From Myrica gale (taxonomy: Eukaryota; Streptophyta; Magnoliopsida; Fagales; Myricaceae): 64,000 bases of DNA. Below the pieces are notes generated by a model. That model did not search any database. It was not told the DNA's origin and saw only the letters and a program-made list of their open reading frames with translations. The translations under genes were made by a program, and so were the position numbers. The stretch is from positions 1,929,501 through 1,993,500 of the forward strand of contig OZ005611.1 of the NCBI GenBank assembly GCA_963930655.1, read 5' to 3'. Below, piece by piece: positions 9,788-22,956 of this stretch (position 1 is the stretch's first letter; each line of letters begins with the position of its first letter).

Positions 9788-12700
9788 CTACTCGCCAACT
9801 GTCAGCCCAAACCCAAATTTATAGTCTTTCTTTTTGTGATCTAGCTGCAAGAGATATATTTAAAAAAAAACAAAACACAAGAAACTTGTCAGGGAGTGGA
9901 TTGATGCGTGTGATCTATAGTCTATGGAACATTTCTACATTGTTCCACAATGTTAATTGGAATTCTGCATGAGATATGCAACAGATCTTGAATAAGCATC
10001 CATCCAGCAGACTACTGAACCATATTTGCCCCATATGTCAGGGAAGGAAAAACCAGTAAAAATTGATCCTCACCTCCGCAGAAAGAATAAAATTTAGACC
10101 CATATTCAATCGTTCTTCCAGAAAAGCAGCCACGCAACCGTTGGAATCAATCTTCCCTCTAAGGCGGCACTGCAAGAACCAAAAAAATTAGTCAAGCGGA
10201 ATGATGACATGAGATCAAGGTACAGAATCAGGCTTGTCACTTGCAGAGAGAAAAAAACATAGTTATGACAGGAACTTCCAATTATATTTGACCCATTTCA
10301 TATTGCAATTATTAGAGCCAAAAGAAAGCAGACACTATATGAGCCCTCTATGCCATATATCTAAAATTCCTGTTGGGGCTTGTCAGACTGTGCAATGGGT
10401 TTACAACACAGAGAGAGAGAGAGAGATGACTTTAAAACCAGCAGGGGGGCAAGCCCCACTACAGCAGTACAATGTCACTTAGGTTGGAGATCATTAGGCA
10501 TTTTTGAATAAGATCATCTACCAATAACTTATTCATTACCATTTCCAATGGTAGTCCTGGGGCGAAGAACTTCACCACTTCTTGAGCAGAAAGAATTCCT
10601 TGTTGTTAACAATTAGCCAATTAAAAGTTTGAGCTGCTTGGAGTGGTTGTTCCTTGCAATAGAAACCGTGGCAAGGATATTTCTTGGAGACCAAGTACTA
10701 GGAGCTTGTTATATCTACTGTAACGAAACCTAAAAACAAATTTTATAGAAATATGTGAAAGATGATCTCAAGTCGTATCCTATATTAGGGGGAGAGAGAC
10801 AGACAGACAGACTAAATACATCTATCTATTGAAATCGAATAATAATGAAGTTGATACAATTATCCTGTATAAGGATTGTAACAGGGTCAATACAGAACCT
10901 AAACGCTGTGGGGTCTAGTAGTATTTGTACCCATCTGATTCAAATTCACAAACCAAACCTATCCGATAAGGCTCTCATCAAATTGTGTCACCTTTGGACT
11001 AGGCCTAGAGTCACCAAGCAATAACATATGTCTATTAACAACAAAGCAGAACCATTTGTACCTATCATACCAAGCCATATTCAATACCAGCAATTCAAGA
11101 AACATAAACAGCCAAGCAATACATACAGTACAGGCAACTCATACCAACTCCAGGATGCTAGACCATATACGAGAACTTAAGCTACCTGCCGAAGGATGTA
11201 ATCATAACCAAAACTAGCTGTTACATCTCTTGACATGTAGTTGTACATCAAGTCCGATGCTAGAGAAACCTAGAAGGAAGAAAACTGTGTTAGAAATAAA
11301 AACTTGATGGTCACAATCGTAATACATTTACCAACCACCCAATACACTCACCTTTTCAGATACCTTCTGAACATAGCTCAGAGCAACCAATCCTGTACTA
11401 GCAACTTGCCCTGTGGCAACCTGCAGGAAATTGGTAAGGATAGCCCAAAAGCACTATGGGAAAGGTAGCAAGAAATGAAAAACTTTCGGCCATACAGCAA
11501 CTGAGCTTATTCCAACAAGTAGCTGACATGAAGTGATGCCTGGAGTGGGAGTTTAATACACATGAATTTGTCCATAGAAAATATATCATATTTCTCAACA
11601 CCTAAGTCCATCCGCTAAAGTCATCCCTACAACATGAGTTTAATAAAGAAAGATGTCTCCATAGGGAGTAAACTCTATCTGTCCGTCTTACTATCCCCGT
11701 CTATGGCTCCCCCCCCCCCTCTCCTTCTCTTTCTTTGTTCCCCTCCAGCTGAAAGACCCAAAATACGACAGATCAGCAAGGAACTGTTGAAAACTACACA
11801 GCATACAAGAATCCAAAACAAGAAAAGACACCATCCCCCTTCACTGGTTTTATTATGCATGCAAACACAATGGGTCCGAAGTCTCATCTACTTTTTGGTT
11901 GACGCCAAAACTTGACCAAAGATTTCTCCATGCAAGCATTTACCAAAGATAAACTGAACCCAACATACCATCTTATCTGTGTTGTATCGTGCAGCATAGC
12001 CAATACCAGACTTCCGATGCTGACCAGCCCAAAACACTTCACCACCAAAAGCCAAATGGGCGGTCACACTCTGAAACAAAATTAAGTTTTTTCAGTAATA
12101 TTCATGGTATGCTTTTTGCTCTCTCTCTCTCTCTCCCTCTCTCTCTCTCTGAGGGAGCTGTTGATGATTGCCAATGAACATAGAATTAAGAGAGGAATAA
12201 TCAAACTCCTTATCTATTTAATAAGAATAATCCACATTGAACAGGCAAAATAGTGGCAGCTATTATACGAATACTGAACTTCAGTTTTTTTTTTCTTTTC
12301 TAACAAACTCCTTATCTATTTACAAACAAACTGGAAATCAAAAAACTAAAAATACTCCTGAGTACATCTTTTTGGGAAATTCACTTTTTAGTCCTTAGGT
12401 TTTGGGCACTTTTTCATTTTAGTCCTTCACTTTCAAAGTTCAAATTTTTATTCCTTGAGTTTTCTTTTTTTGACGAATGGTCCTTCCGTCAGTCTGTCAT
12501 CTATATGCTTAACGGACAAAAAGCAAATTTTAAGCGGTCAACCGGGTATATGTTTTAAACGTGAGAGGTCAACCAGTACAAATTAGGACAAACTTTGTAG
12601 GATTAATATTACGAAAAAGGAAAAAGGAACCAAACACACGCAGTGAAGCACTACTAAACTTTAAAAGCTAGGTGTATAACATCCTAAGCATTTTGGATGG

Positions 12701-15195
12701 GACCTGCCTCCGTATCATTAAAGAGAACTTGAGTGAAGTACTTACAATCTCTGAACTTCTCATTTTGCTACAGGAAGGGATCTTTCACCAGGGTAATTTT
12801 ATTTTAGGCTGGTCTTTCCAAAGTGCAGCCAGATTACATTAACAAACTCTGCACTATATGCCACCTCTGAATTATATACAAACAATTTGTTCTCTATAGC
12901 CATGAGCACATCCACAACACAAAAATTTCAAGAAATTATTCACAATTGTTTAACATAAGGTTATCTAAAAAAATAAAGAGGGGGGGCATGATTCCAGCAG
13001 ATCTTACACCTGAATATAATTTGCTCCAAATAAGGCACCATTTCCTAGTTGAAATTGAGACCTGTAGTCTTTTCCCTGCACAGAATACAAGGGTTTAACA
13101 GAATGAGACATATACCGATATTTTATTCAGCGAGTTGCAAATTTAGCAGAGCATCAATGGAAACCCAATTCAAACATGTCCTGCAAAGGATAAAATAACA
13201 GGATACAATAATAGGATACTAGTTGAATATAAAGCTGTAATTTCTTCTCATTACTGCAATGTACATCCACATAGTAGGTATTTGATCCAACCTCACCCTG
13301 AGCCTCGTTCTTATTGAGATAGATAGGAAGTGTCATTTGAGTTTGAGGACATTGCCAGTCCTCATCTTTTGCTAAACCTAAACTCAAACGACCAGTCCTT
13401 CACCGATCATGCTTATGCCAAGGGGATGACTACTACTTAATTGTTGAAAAAGGGACTTCATAAGTCATTACCTTTCCAAAACAAAAACTGATATATGGGC
13501 TGGACTATGCAATAGCATATAACCCTCACCTACCCTTATACTTCCTTACCTAAAGTTAACTCAGTATTTGATCCCAACCTTTGGTAGGTGCTAATCAAAT
13601 TCACCGACTATAATAGTCCAAATCTTTAATAATCATGGATTATTGGTTACAAAAAGATCCAGCTCAAACTTTAAGAACTGATGTTAAGAGAACATAATTG
13701 AACAGGAAAAGTACCACTTGACATTTTGTTAGGGAATTTCTTCATTACTAACAGAAGAACCTAGTGGAACCAATAACCATCAAACATTTTTCAATATATT
13801 TTGATGGCATATAAATAAATAAATAATCAGCTATCTCCACGCATAGTTGTAATAAATTGCCAAAACAACATACTGAATGCATATTTTATGTTCTCAATAG
13901 TACATCCATAGATCAAGAAGATTTGCCTCTTTTCCCCTCCTAGAACTTATGCAGGTAACAAAACTTTGAGTAGATAAGGGGAAACTGCAGCCTAAAACAC
14001 TGATTGGCACGTGAGAACAAGAAATTGCATAAACAGCAAATATGTGAGTCGCCTCAACATCTGGAATAAAGCACAGTGAAAATATACAAGCAAGCTTCTA
14101 GGTAAAAGAAATTAACCTTGTAATCAAAAGAAACCATGCCATGTGACATATGTGGCTCATTTGTAAGCTGGAAAACACAAGAAAAGATGATCAACTACCT
14201 TCAACACTATACGGTAAGCTTTCAGAAAAAATGTGAAAATCCCATCCATAAGCGCATGGATATTCACCTGAGCGTTCGCCTTCAGAGCTAGATTTTCAGT
14301 TAAATCACACTTCAGTCTAGCATTGAGCCTCCCATCAGTCATTATTCTCCCAAAAAGCATCAACTACGTAAGTGCCATCCATGCCAACAGTACATCCTAA
14401 GTTAAAATTCATAATTCAATACACAATCCCCTTGAGAAAGAGATCAGTTACCTTTGGGTCTATAAAGTTGGCGCCAAATTCATAGTTAGCAGTTGGGATT
14501 TTAATTGTTTCCGTAGATTGCGAAGGAATCTCCATTGGTCCCATGAACACACTGACCGGTGGTACAATGCACAGTTACCATCCAACTTTGAATTTAAAGA
14601 TTGAGAAAGACGCACAGAAAGCTGAAAACATAGATGAGAAAGCCAAAGCTACCTGTGACTTAGGGAGAATTTCTGATTAAGTCCTTTAGTGAAATCAAAG
14701 CGCATCCCTTCAAATAGTTCTGGCTTCAACGACACTGGCCAAAAAATTCACCTTTTCAACAAACTCCAACCCCTTTCATTTTGCACGTATAAAAATAAAA
14801 ACAAAACAAATAGGAAAAAAAAAGATCCCATTGAACAGTTTTAGCGATTATTCTCCAGACATGTAAACGAATAATAACACCCTCCCTCTCCCCAGACAAT
14901 CATGTTCAATTATTTTACTTTAACAGTTGTGAATTAACATGCAACCAAATAAATGTCCAAAAAATACCATAAAAACCCCACTGAAAAAGCACAAAATTTG
15001 AGAAACAGCGAGATTAAGTAATTCGAGGTGAAAAATCAGTGTGAGAGAGAGGCACAAACTGAGAGCTTCACGGTGGATCTCCTCGTAGGGAATAGGACAA
15101 GGGAGGTTCAAGTAATCCACTTTCTCTTCCTCTTTCTTCATCTGCGGCGGCGCTGTAGTGGTAGTCGGCGGAGGAACGTTCAGGGCTGTCGCCAT
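9788..15195 (-). CDS. TOM40: Mitochondrial import receptor subunit TOM40
   Basis: Eleven exons on the minus strand: 15195-15060, 14734-14653, 14551-14452, 14363-14268, 14167-14117, 13075-13010, 12070-11969, 11420-11352, 11269-11186, 10169-10074 and 9844-9788. All introns are GT-AG and phases join cleanly into 312 residues, close to Arabidopsis TOM40-1. Start is ATG 15195 ([10 protein letters not shown]). The opening acidic/proline-rich segment leads to [20 protein letters not shown]. Downstream are [43 protein letters not shown] and the C-terminal [15 protein letters not shown]40 is the 19-strand beta-barrel pore of the outer mitochondrial membrane through which most nuclear-encoded precursors pass; the [13 protein letters not shown] end resembles the beta-signal used for membrane insertion. 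No lesion was found. A (CT)n tract lies in one intron near 12119-12152. Confidence 0.95.
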
Positions 15196-15597
15196 TGTGT
15201 TCAATCACTGACAAACAGTGACGACAAAAGGCTTAAATACGATTTTGTTGCTCTCCTAATTCTCAGACTGAGCGTCTCCCTCTAAAACCCACAGAGGATC
15301 TAACTGCTAACCTTTCTAAAACCCTAGGGAGGGGTTGTTGTTGAAGTTGGAGTCAAACCCGGAACTGGAGAAGTGAAAGCCCGCTTCCTCCTCTTGGATA
15401 CCCACATAACCCGGTCCATTTCATTCCTCCACATTATGGGATGGGCCTCTTATGGATACCCAAAGCTGGTTTGATGGATCCGTTCGATCTGTTGATATGT
15501 AATTTTATAACTGCCCATCGGTTCATCACTATGAGTAAAATCCATCAATTATCTAGTTGATTGAATTCAATAGTTCAATAAATGACAAAATGATATG

Positions 15598-15598
<1 letters not shown>

Positions 15599-15632
<34 letters not shown>
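15599..15632. repeat. (AT)n microsatellite
   Basis: Uninterrupted AT dinucleotide run upstream of TOM40. Such runs are highly polymorphic. Confidence 0.9.
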
Positions 15633-15636
<4 letters not shown>

Positions 15637-16343
15637 CGAACAAACTGTAAGAAATCAATCCCCTCTAGAGATAAATCAAATAAACATTCTAGCAACCAAA
15701 AATAAAAAATAAACATTATAGCTCAAGAAAAAAGGGGAAAATGTACTAATTTCTAATGAAACTTTAATAGATGTACAGATTAAAAATGTAACAACGTTTG
15801 AATACAATGAACAATTTGCCTTCTATGGACTTTTTTCTAGCTTATTTTCATTTTCTCTGTTTATTTTTTTATTTTATTTTTGTGTTAATAGTTAGTTGCT
15901 CAGAGCTTCTAACTCCTTCGGGTAAAAAAGAAAAGAAAAACCAGGAAGTCAATACAGCAACAATTGTATGTGGGTATGGTATCCATCGTCCAATCAACCG
16001 CGAAATCTCAACAGGAAAGCAGCCCCCTCCCAAAAATGAAGGACACAAGAAAACGAAGAACCCCAAACCCAATACCTCCTCCATTACTGGGGCAATATCC
16101 CAGAAGAAGACTACTATAAGCTCTAAGGTCTCAAGGCTTTCGTGCCCCATGTTTGACCTCGCTATTCAAGACTGTCTTTCAAGCTTAGTTCCGTGGACTG
16201 CCTGCTTTTCTCTACAGTATAGGACTTTTTAGTAAGATTCGGAATTCTTTGTAAAAAAAAACTCGGAATTCTGTTTCTATATATTTTATTTATATAATAA
16301 GATAAGAAGGGAAGCTGAAATTCTGGTTTTATTCCCCTTGCTT

Positions 16344-16418
16344 AAACGACAAAAAGTTCAAGTACGATTTTGTCGCTGTCCCAACAAACAGAGTGAGCGC
16401 CTCCCTCTAAGACCCACT
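16344..16418. repeat. Diverged duplicate of the TOM40 5' leader region
   Basis: This segment repeats the sequence at about 15218-15292 in the same orientation. Shared blocks are CGACAAAA, TACGATTTTGT, GAGTGAGCG or CTGAGCG, CTCCCTCTAA and ACCCAC, with small indels between them. The original copy lies just upstream of the TOM40 ATG, so the duplicate may carry promoter or leader motifs. No TOM40 coding sequence follows it. Confidence 0.6.
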
Positions 16419-17014
16419 GGAGAAGGGGAAAGAAAAAGAGAGGACACGTTAGGAAATGCGATTGGGCAGAGGAGAATCTGACCAATCTTATATATCATTG
16501 GACTAAGACCCACCCCCGCAGTACGACAAATCAACTCAGACACCGACAACGCCGACGCATATGCAGCAGGGGGCACAGCGTACAACAAAAACAAAGATCT
16601 TTCTCCCTTGGAATGTCTCCCCCCACGCGCCCTGTTTCACTCGCCTGCCTCTTCTCCTTATTTTTCAGCTACTCTCTTCTTTTCTTAAAAAATAAACAAA
16701 ATAAAAGTAAAGCATCTCCAATCAACTGTATCCGCAATTGTATTTCCCCTTTTTTTTTCTTTAATTATAGTGGATCAAAATCAAAATTGTTTTCTTTTAT
16801 AATTTTTTATTTTCATGTGAAAAAATGGACCGTCAATCTTTCGTGGTATAGTGTTTAGATGTTAAAATTTTGAAAGTTTAAAGATTTTAATTTGAGAAAA
16901 ATAATAACAAAGTCAAGAAAGAAATAATTTAAATAATTTTTTATATTAATAGTGATAAAAAGAGATTATTTACCTATAAGAGCCAAATATTTGGAATCCA
17001 AACACCACCATGGT

Positions 17015-18410
17015 CAGGGGCGGAACTAAGGGGTAGCGAAGGGTGTCGACTCCCAAAAAAAAATTATATGTATATATTTCCTTAAAAAAAAATTATATGT
17101 ATATATTTCCTTAAAAAAAATTATATGTATATATATTTTTTAATAGAAGATGGCCTAGGCCCGATACCCATAGGCCTAGACCAACTTCATATGATCCCCA
17201 TTAGGTTCTGAAAGGCCTGGGCCAGATCCCCTTCAATTTGTGTAGTTGATTTATGGGTTGAAGATCTTACAAGATTGAGGGTTTTGAGATTGTTTCTTTG
17301 GGTGAATTCTCATTGATAACAAGGATATACTATTATTTTTTGCATTCTTTTGGTTCTTCTACCTTATTGTTCTGCTAATCGAGTAGGTTATGCACTTCGT
17401 ATTTTTTTTCTATCTATTTATCGGGCAACACTTTTATCTTTATTTTGCTGGTTTTTCTATTCCTCTATGCATGTCAGTTAGTGATAATTGGCTTTTACGT
17501 TCAATTACTTGCGTCATGCATTAAATAACTGACCATAAATATAAAAAACATGATCTTGTAGATCTGCCTCGGAGGAAAATTCACATAAGTCTCCAGAATC
17601 TAGTCAGATATGCCTGGAGTAGCACTAAGATTCACAACCAATTTGTTATGGGTTTTAAGTGTGAACCTACTGTTTAGCCCAAGTAGCTGGGCAGATGACA
17701 CGGTAGAAGCATTTTTTGCGCATAAGTGATTGCACATCTTTCCTTGAGACTTATTGCATCTTATGAACTAGCGAAAAATAGTGGGACTTTAATGATATCA
17801 TTTTAGCATTGCTAGGTCAATGCAACTAACAATTTTAATACATATAAATTTGTCAGGTCTTTGTATTTTATTTGATAGTATTTATATGGTAGGGTTAAAG
17901 TATGATTTGTTGCCTTTGAAACTAGAGCTGCATAGAATTTTGTGATCATCAATTCACATGTTAGAATAACTGAAAAATTGTAAGCAGTAAAATCATTGCC
18001 CTGCATATCAATGAACATCAAAAGAAAAGGCTTGGGGATGAAAAAAGAAAAAAATTGCAATAGTTAATATGGTTTTGTAATTAATTGTTGGCATTTATAT
18101 TCAGTGCTTTGACATATATGTTTGGTTAATTACTGGTGGATATCTCATTACTTGGAGCTCTTTCTTGTTTGGTTAATCACGAAGTTATTTACAATGTTTT
18201 CAAAATATGCAGTCCCGTAGGATTCAATTGTCACCTCTCAGTATCAATACATAGTACGATACGTGTATTTTAATATTTTTAGTGTTTTGAATTCTTAATT
18301 TTTGATATTTTAACTCTTAAGATATTTTTTTGCATTACGCAGTAAATTTATTTTGTCATTTTTCTTTAAGAGTTCGACTACCTTCGATTGGATTCCTGGT
18401 TCCGCCACAT
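17015..18410. mobile_element. Non-autonomous hAT-like element, 1.4 kb
   Basis: Flanked by identical 8-bp direct repeats ACCATGGT at 17007-17014 and 18411-18418. The left end reads CAGGGGCGGAACTAAG and the right end GTTCCGCCACAT, so the termini form imperfect inverted repeats. Subterminal blocks around GTCGACTC and GAGTTCGACTA also match in inverted orientation. The CAGGGGCGG terminus and 8-bp TSD are typical of plant hAT elements. No transposase frame is present. It contains a tandem repeat at 17055-17140. The TSD is itself a palindrome, which slightly weakens it as evidence. Confidence 0.72.
17055..17140. repeat. Tandem repeat of about 29 bp, nearly three copies
   Basis: The unit is poly-A followed by TTATATGTATATATTTCCTT, occurring at 17055-17083, 17084-17112 and as a partial third copy. 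It lies close to the left end of the hAT-like element. Confidence 0.9.
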
Positions 18411-18418
18411 ACCATGGT

Positions 18419-19180
18419 ATTTATTATTAGAGCGTAAAGCGAACGGTCTAGGGGGAATGGAACCTAATGCCGGAGAATATTGCCATTGAATCAACGTACC
18501 GTAAAATAGTCTCGTACAATTATTTCAAATTGTGAAGTTTGCTGGGCATCCAGATTGGTTCTTCATCAGAAAATTGATGTTACTTGCGGAAAGTCACATT
18601 TAGAGGAAACCCACTTTCCACAAGTCATCAAGAGATCTCTCTCCTAAACAATTGCAAGAGAAATCCATTTTCCATTGGCCTCTTATACTCAAAAAAACTC
18701 TGATGGAGGAGTTTCCTATTGGTTTGGCATTCATGCCAGATCCCTCCATTCAAAACACAACACATTCCTTGTCCAGGTTTCGTCTGATCTCAGTAGTCCA
18801 GCATTCTAGCATGCTTCACCCTGAATTCTTTGCATTTACCTTTATTACAACCCTCGTGGTGCATCAACCAGACAAGGTGAGCCTAGCATCACCAAATATA
18901 ATGAGAAAAGGACCGGCAGACTCGAGTGGCTGAGCACACACCAGTGAAGTAATGCTATTATATATGTGCCGGAAGAAATCATACAACTTTATTTCTGATA
19001 ATACAAAGTTGGTAAACACTCAAAGTAGATAATCACGCAAGGCCCAAATTTTGGGCTCAGAAATGTACAAAGGCAGTCTCCCCCATGGCTCAGAACAACT
19101 CCTCCCTCCCAAGCCGAAGAAACAACTCGTTACTTCCCTCTATAAAATTCTTAGTTAAAAATTGAAGCCTCTTTCCACAA
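18419..19180. other. 3' flank of the DUF863 gene
   Basis: No supported coding sequence. The part nearest 19180 should be 3'UTR of the minus-strand DUF863 gene. A 93-codon plus-strand frame at 18652-18933 has no recognisable motif. Confidence 0.5.
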
Positions 19181-21408
19181 TCAGGTTAAAGGGACAGATG
19201 GATGATTACCTGCGGGGCATCTCTGCCGGCGGGGTCGTCTAGTTGTCTTCCCCCATCCTGTTAGGCTTCTATCCTCCAGTCCCACTTCAATGTTAAGCTG
19301 CTGTATCAGCGGAGTGCATGCTGGGCTTGTTGGCACAGCAGGTGAGGTGCTCGCCACTGACCGCCGCCTCCCCCTTCCACACCCATTTCTAGCAGAGCTC
19401 CTCCTTGTCAACCCTGAATGCCACGAATGACCTGTTGCTCGCATCAGCCCCCCAAATGTCTGAAGATCTTCAGTTACCTCATGCCTTGAAAGAGAAGCAA
19501 GGCCTGGAAGGATGTCCCTTTGGAAGTCCCTCCGCTGCCTCCCCCTCCTTGCCTGACCCTTCCGCGGCCTAGTTGGTAATAAAGGTGTTCCAGATTCCTC
19601 CAGCCTTAAGTTTTCTGGAACTAGAGGTTTAGGCATATAATCCTCTTCCTTGGTCTCCGTTAATTTCAATGTCATGGACTCGAAGTAATCACTCCCTTCT
19701 TCCTCATTATCCTCACCATCTATGACTCTCAAAACAGTATCGTACTTGTTCTCGATGTCATCACCCCATGAGGCAACTATTTCCACAAACCAATTAAGGT
19801 GGTCTGTGATAGAAGCTTCTGATGGATTGGAAGTGGAATCGCAAATACGTTTATGGAAACCTGACGACGAAATGGCAACAATTGCCTCTGCTGCTGTCAT
19901 CATAAATTCATCCTGCGAGTGCTCAGCTTTGTGTTGTGGTGGTTGCGAAGGAGCAGCATACTGCTTTTCCTCGACATCCCCAGGAATGGCATCATCCTCG
20001 GTCTCAACAATTATGGGGGCTTCTAAATCTATCCCTGCTGTAATCTGCAAGTTAGTGCTCGCGACAGAAGGCACCAACAATGCTTCATCATCACTAATAC
20101 TGGAATTCAAATCAATGATATGTCGGAAACTGGAAACATTTGCATCTGTTTTATTATCATTAACCAGAATTTCTGCTGTCTGATTGCTCGAGTCAGGAAC
20201 TGCAGTTTCACAAGGCAAGTTTATATCGAGGAATCTGTTTTTCCTGTTATTCTCAGCTACTTCACCTTCAGAGGGGGGAGGAAGGGGGACAGAGGGGGAG
20301 GTGAAAGAGGACGAGTCATTCTTAGAAATACGAGACTTTTCAAAGATTGGAAACCCAAGAATTTTCCTATCACTTGGGTAGTCACATATTTCAACCCTCT
20401 TGATATCAACATCATTGGAACATGAAACTGATCTTATATTCTGGCAGAAATTTGGATTACTGATCCTTTCCATTTCCTTTCTGTTGGCCCACTGATCTGG
20501 GGAAGATTGCAAGAAACTTGGCTCCTCGGTGTTTGGAACCCTACCAGAAATGGGGGCTGCCTCAGCGTTCGAAGCAGGTTTAGGTCTGAGCCAAGGCAGG
20601 ACTTTAAGATGGTCTTCATGCTTATGTCCGCCATCTATGATCTCAAAACCTGGGCTGAGTGATACTTTGTTCGATGAACTGTTTGAAAGAACCACATTCA
20701 AGTTTTCATCTTTTAGAGATCTTGTTTCCACATAATCTGAACCCTTATAGAACTTTACCAAATCCTTATCGTAGAAGAGACCAGAAGCTCTACTATGATC
20801 ATTGCTAAAGTTGAAAGGATCACAGCTGATTGAAGGGAGGTTAACCTGTAGTTCCTTGGACCCAGAAGATGACCCAGGGTAAAATCCATTTCTGTCAGGT
20901 GCTTCACTTCTCAAACCTCGGTTACACGTAGAATTGCCCTTTAAATGCCACGCATCTCCAAGAAACCCATTGCTCTGAGCTGATGACTGAGAACTCTTAC
21001 TCAAGGTAGTAGATGAGTTCAAACATGGTTGTTTTGGAACTGGCATCGACTTCTGGCTTAAGCTACTGCTTTGCTTTTCCCAAGATGAAACTGAGTGAGA
21101 CCAAGACTTGGCCAAATCTGAAGGAGTGACAGGATATGGACTGGGTACATTGGAAGCCAAAGTTGACCCCAGATGCTTATTACTGGAGATTTCATGACTT
21201 CTCTCAGAGATATCTAAGGCACAAACTCTTCTGTCACCCCACGATGCTACCTTGCTTTCATCAGTAAGGTAGTAGGCAGAAGATTCATGACCTTTGTTAA
21301 GAAAAACTTGCATTGGCTTCGAAGATATTTCTGGTTGGACACCTTGAGAAGTAGATTTCAAGTTGTTTTTACTGCGCCCTGTAAAGAAAATGGAAGCTAC
21401 ATAAAATA

Positions 21409-21440
<32 letters not shown>

Positions 21441-22956
21441 ACGTTATAACAAATGTCCGTACAGAGACTTATGTTTAAATAATTTTGGAATCATCCTATT
21501 AGAATCTGAAATAATTTGGTATTCATGTTTATATATATCATAGACAAATGCCCATACAGAAATTATATAAACCCTATCTTCTTTATTGGATAGTCAAATA
21601 TTTTGGTCGGGTTGCATATTCCTCTGAAAGAGAGAGAGAAAAAAGAGGGAGATTGCAAAATTCTAACAGGACCAACTTAAGGCATTTCGATGCAACTTGA
21701 TGAAGAAATTATACCTGCTTGTAGCACCTGACAAAACCACCCTTTTCCGTTTCCGTGGTTTTCTAAGTGCTGACTGTTTCGGGTCCCAGCATCACTTCCA
21801 TGGTGGGAGTTGAGCAAAATTCCCTTTGGCAAATTTATAAACTGCGAGTTTGGTTTAGCAGACAAATCAGGCCCTTGAATCTCAAGGTGACAGGCACCCC
21901 GGCCCAGAAGATCAACATATCTGGAAGCACTTCTTTCTTCAACCGGAACAGGATCATTCAAGTCAGCCAAACCATTTCCGGTCTCTAAACATGAATCCGA
22001 AGTCAAAGCATCTCCTGGAAAGCCACTCTTCCCAGAGTCGCCAAGAAACAGCTTTACATCACTATCAAGGGCTACCTTATGATCTCTGTTGAAAAGATAA
22101 CTTGACATACCAGATACTTTTTCTTCACTGAATTGTTCCCCTTCTTCACTATCAATATATTCATCAGCTGGGAGCTGAAGATCAAACATTTTTCTCCTGG
22201 CCTTTTTGGGTCGGCATTCTAGCACCTCCAAATCCGTCGAATTGAACCCATTATGGGATCGAAAAGGGACACCATCTGCCCTGTTTCCCTTCATAGAACT
22301 CAAAGCAGAATGAATGTCCTCAACACATGAAACAGATGGTCTAGCAAAACCAGAGTTAGCCGGAGGAAAACTGGGTAAATGCCATTTTCGAGCATCTTCC
22401 GTTGTAATTTGAGATGCTAAGGGGCTTGATGACAATGATGTCTCGACAGGCATCTGGTTTTTATGTAGTTCTTTCCTCTTAAATTCATCCATCAAATCCC
22501 TCTGTATTCTATACAGGCGGTGAAGTTCATACACCTGGATAATGACAAAAGACTCAGAATATTCAATAACCAAAGTTTCTACAATTCAAACAGAGTAAAT
22601 AAGCAAGGAAGGCTTAACATAACTCTGATTCTCTCATATTGTATCAAGTTCCTCCACATCTCAAATCAATATGGTAAGATTGAAAGACTGGATATTTGAA
22701 AGGGACAAGAAAATTTAAGTACCTGGTTTTTGAATATTGCCTCATGCTCAATCATTGTCTGCTTCACTGCATCCTTATCATAAACTGGATAGAGATCTGT
22801 GGCAGTCCTCGGCAAAAAACCATTGTAATACTGCCCATTTACCACGGTTTTATCCCCGTAATACAGAGGCCAGCTACAGCTGTTAGAAGTCTCATTAAGA
22901 TCTCTCATTGGGTAGTATCCTGGCAAATAACTTTTACACTGCACTTTTGTTCCCAT
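19181..22956 (-). CDS. DUF863 family protein (At1g69360-like)
   Basis: Three coding exons on the minus strand: 22956-22723, 22534-21715 and 21378-19181, with GT-AG introns and matching phases, encode 1083 residues. The start MGTKVQCKSYLPGYYPMRD is typical of the family. Exon 1 to 2 reads EAIFKNQ then VYELHRLYRIQRDLMDEF, the conserved N-terminal block. The middle is long, Ser/Pro-rich and probably disordered, with several DLN-like patches (LADLNDP, DINLP, IIDLNSS) reminiscent of EAR repression motifs. The C-terminal part holds AAEAIVAISSSG, LNWFVEIVASWGDDIENKYD and a basic block (RKGQARRGRQRRDFQRDILPGL) that defines the domain. The molecular function is not established; the basic tail and DLN motifs suggest a nuclear role (inference). 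A GA microsatellite sits in the second coding intron. Confidence 0.93.
21413..21441. repeat. (GA)n microsatellite in a DUF863 intron
   Basis: Uninterrupted GA/AG dinucleotide run within the intron between the second and third coding exons. Confidence 0.9.

Larger units (their letters stand above)
15196..17014. other. TOM40 promoter region and intergenic DNA
   Basis: Holds the TOM40 5'UTR and promoter (to about 15.4 kb), an AT microsatellite at 15599-15632, and a diverged second copy of part of the TOM40 leader at about 16344-16418. Open frames at 15798-16232 (+) and 16358-16594 (-) have low-complexity or unrecognisable translations and are not supported as genes. Confidence 0.6.

Noticed and set aside
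12370-12600. Possible MITE arm with repeated TAGTCCTT motifs in a TOM40 intron
   Set aside because: It resembles one arm of a long-TIR MITE, but no inverted partner or TSD was found.
15798-16232. 144-codon plus-strand frame near the TOM40 promoter
   Set aside because: Phe-rich start from a T-rich tract and no recognisable domain; the opposite strand is also open.
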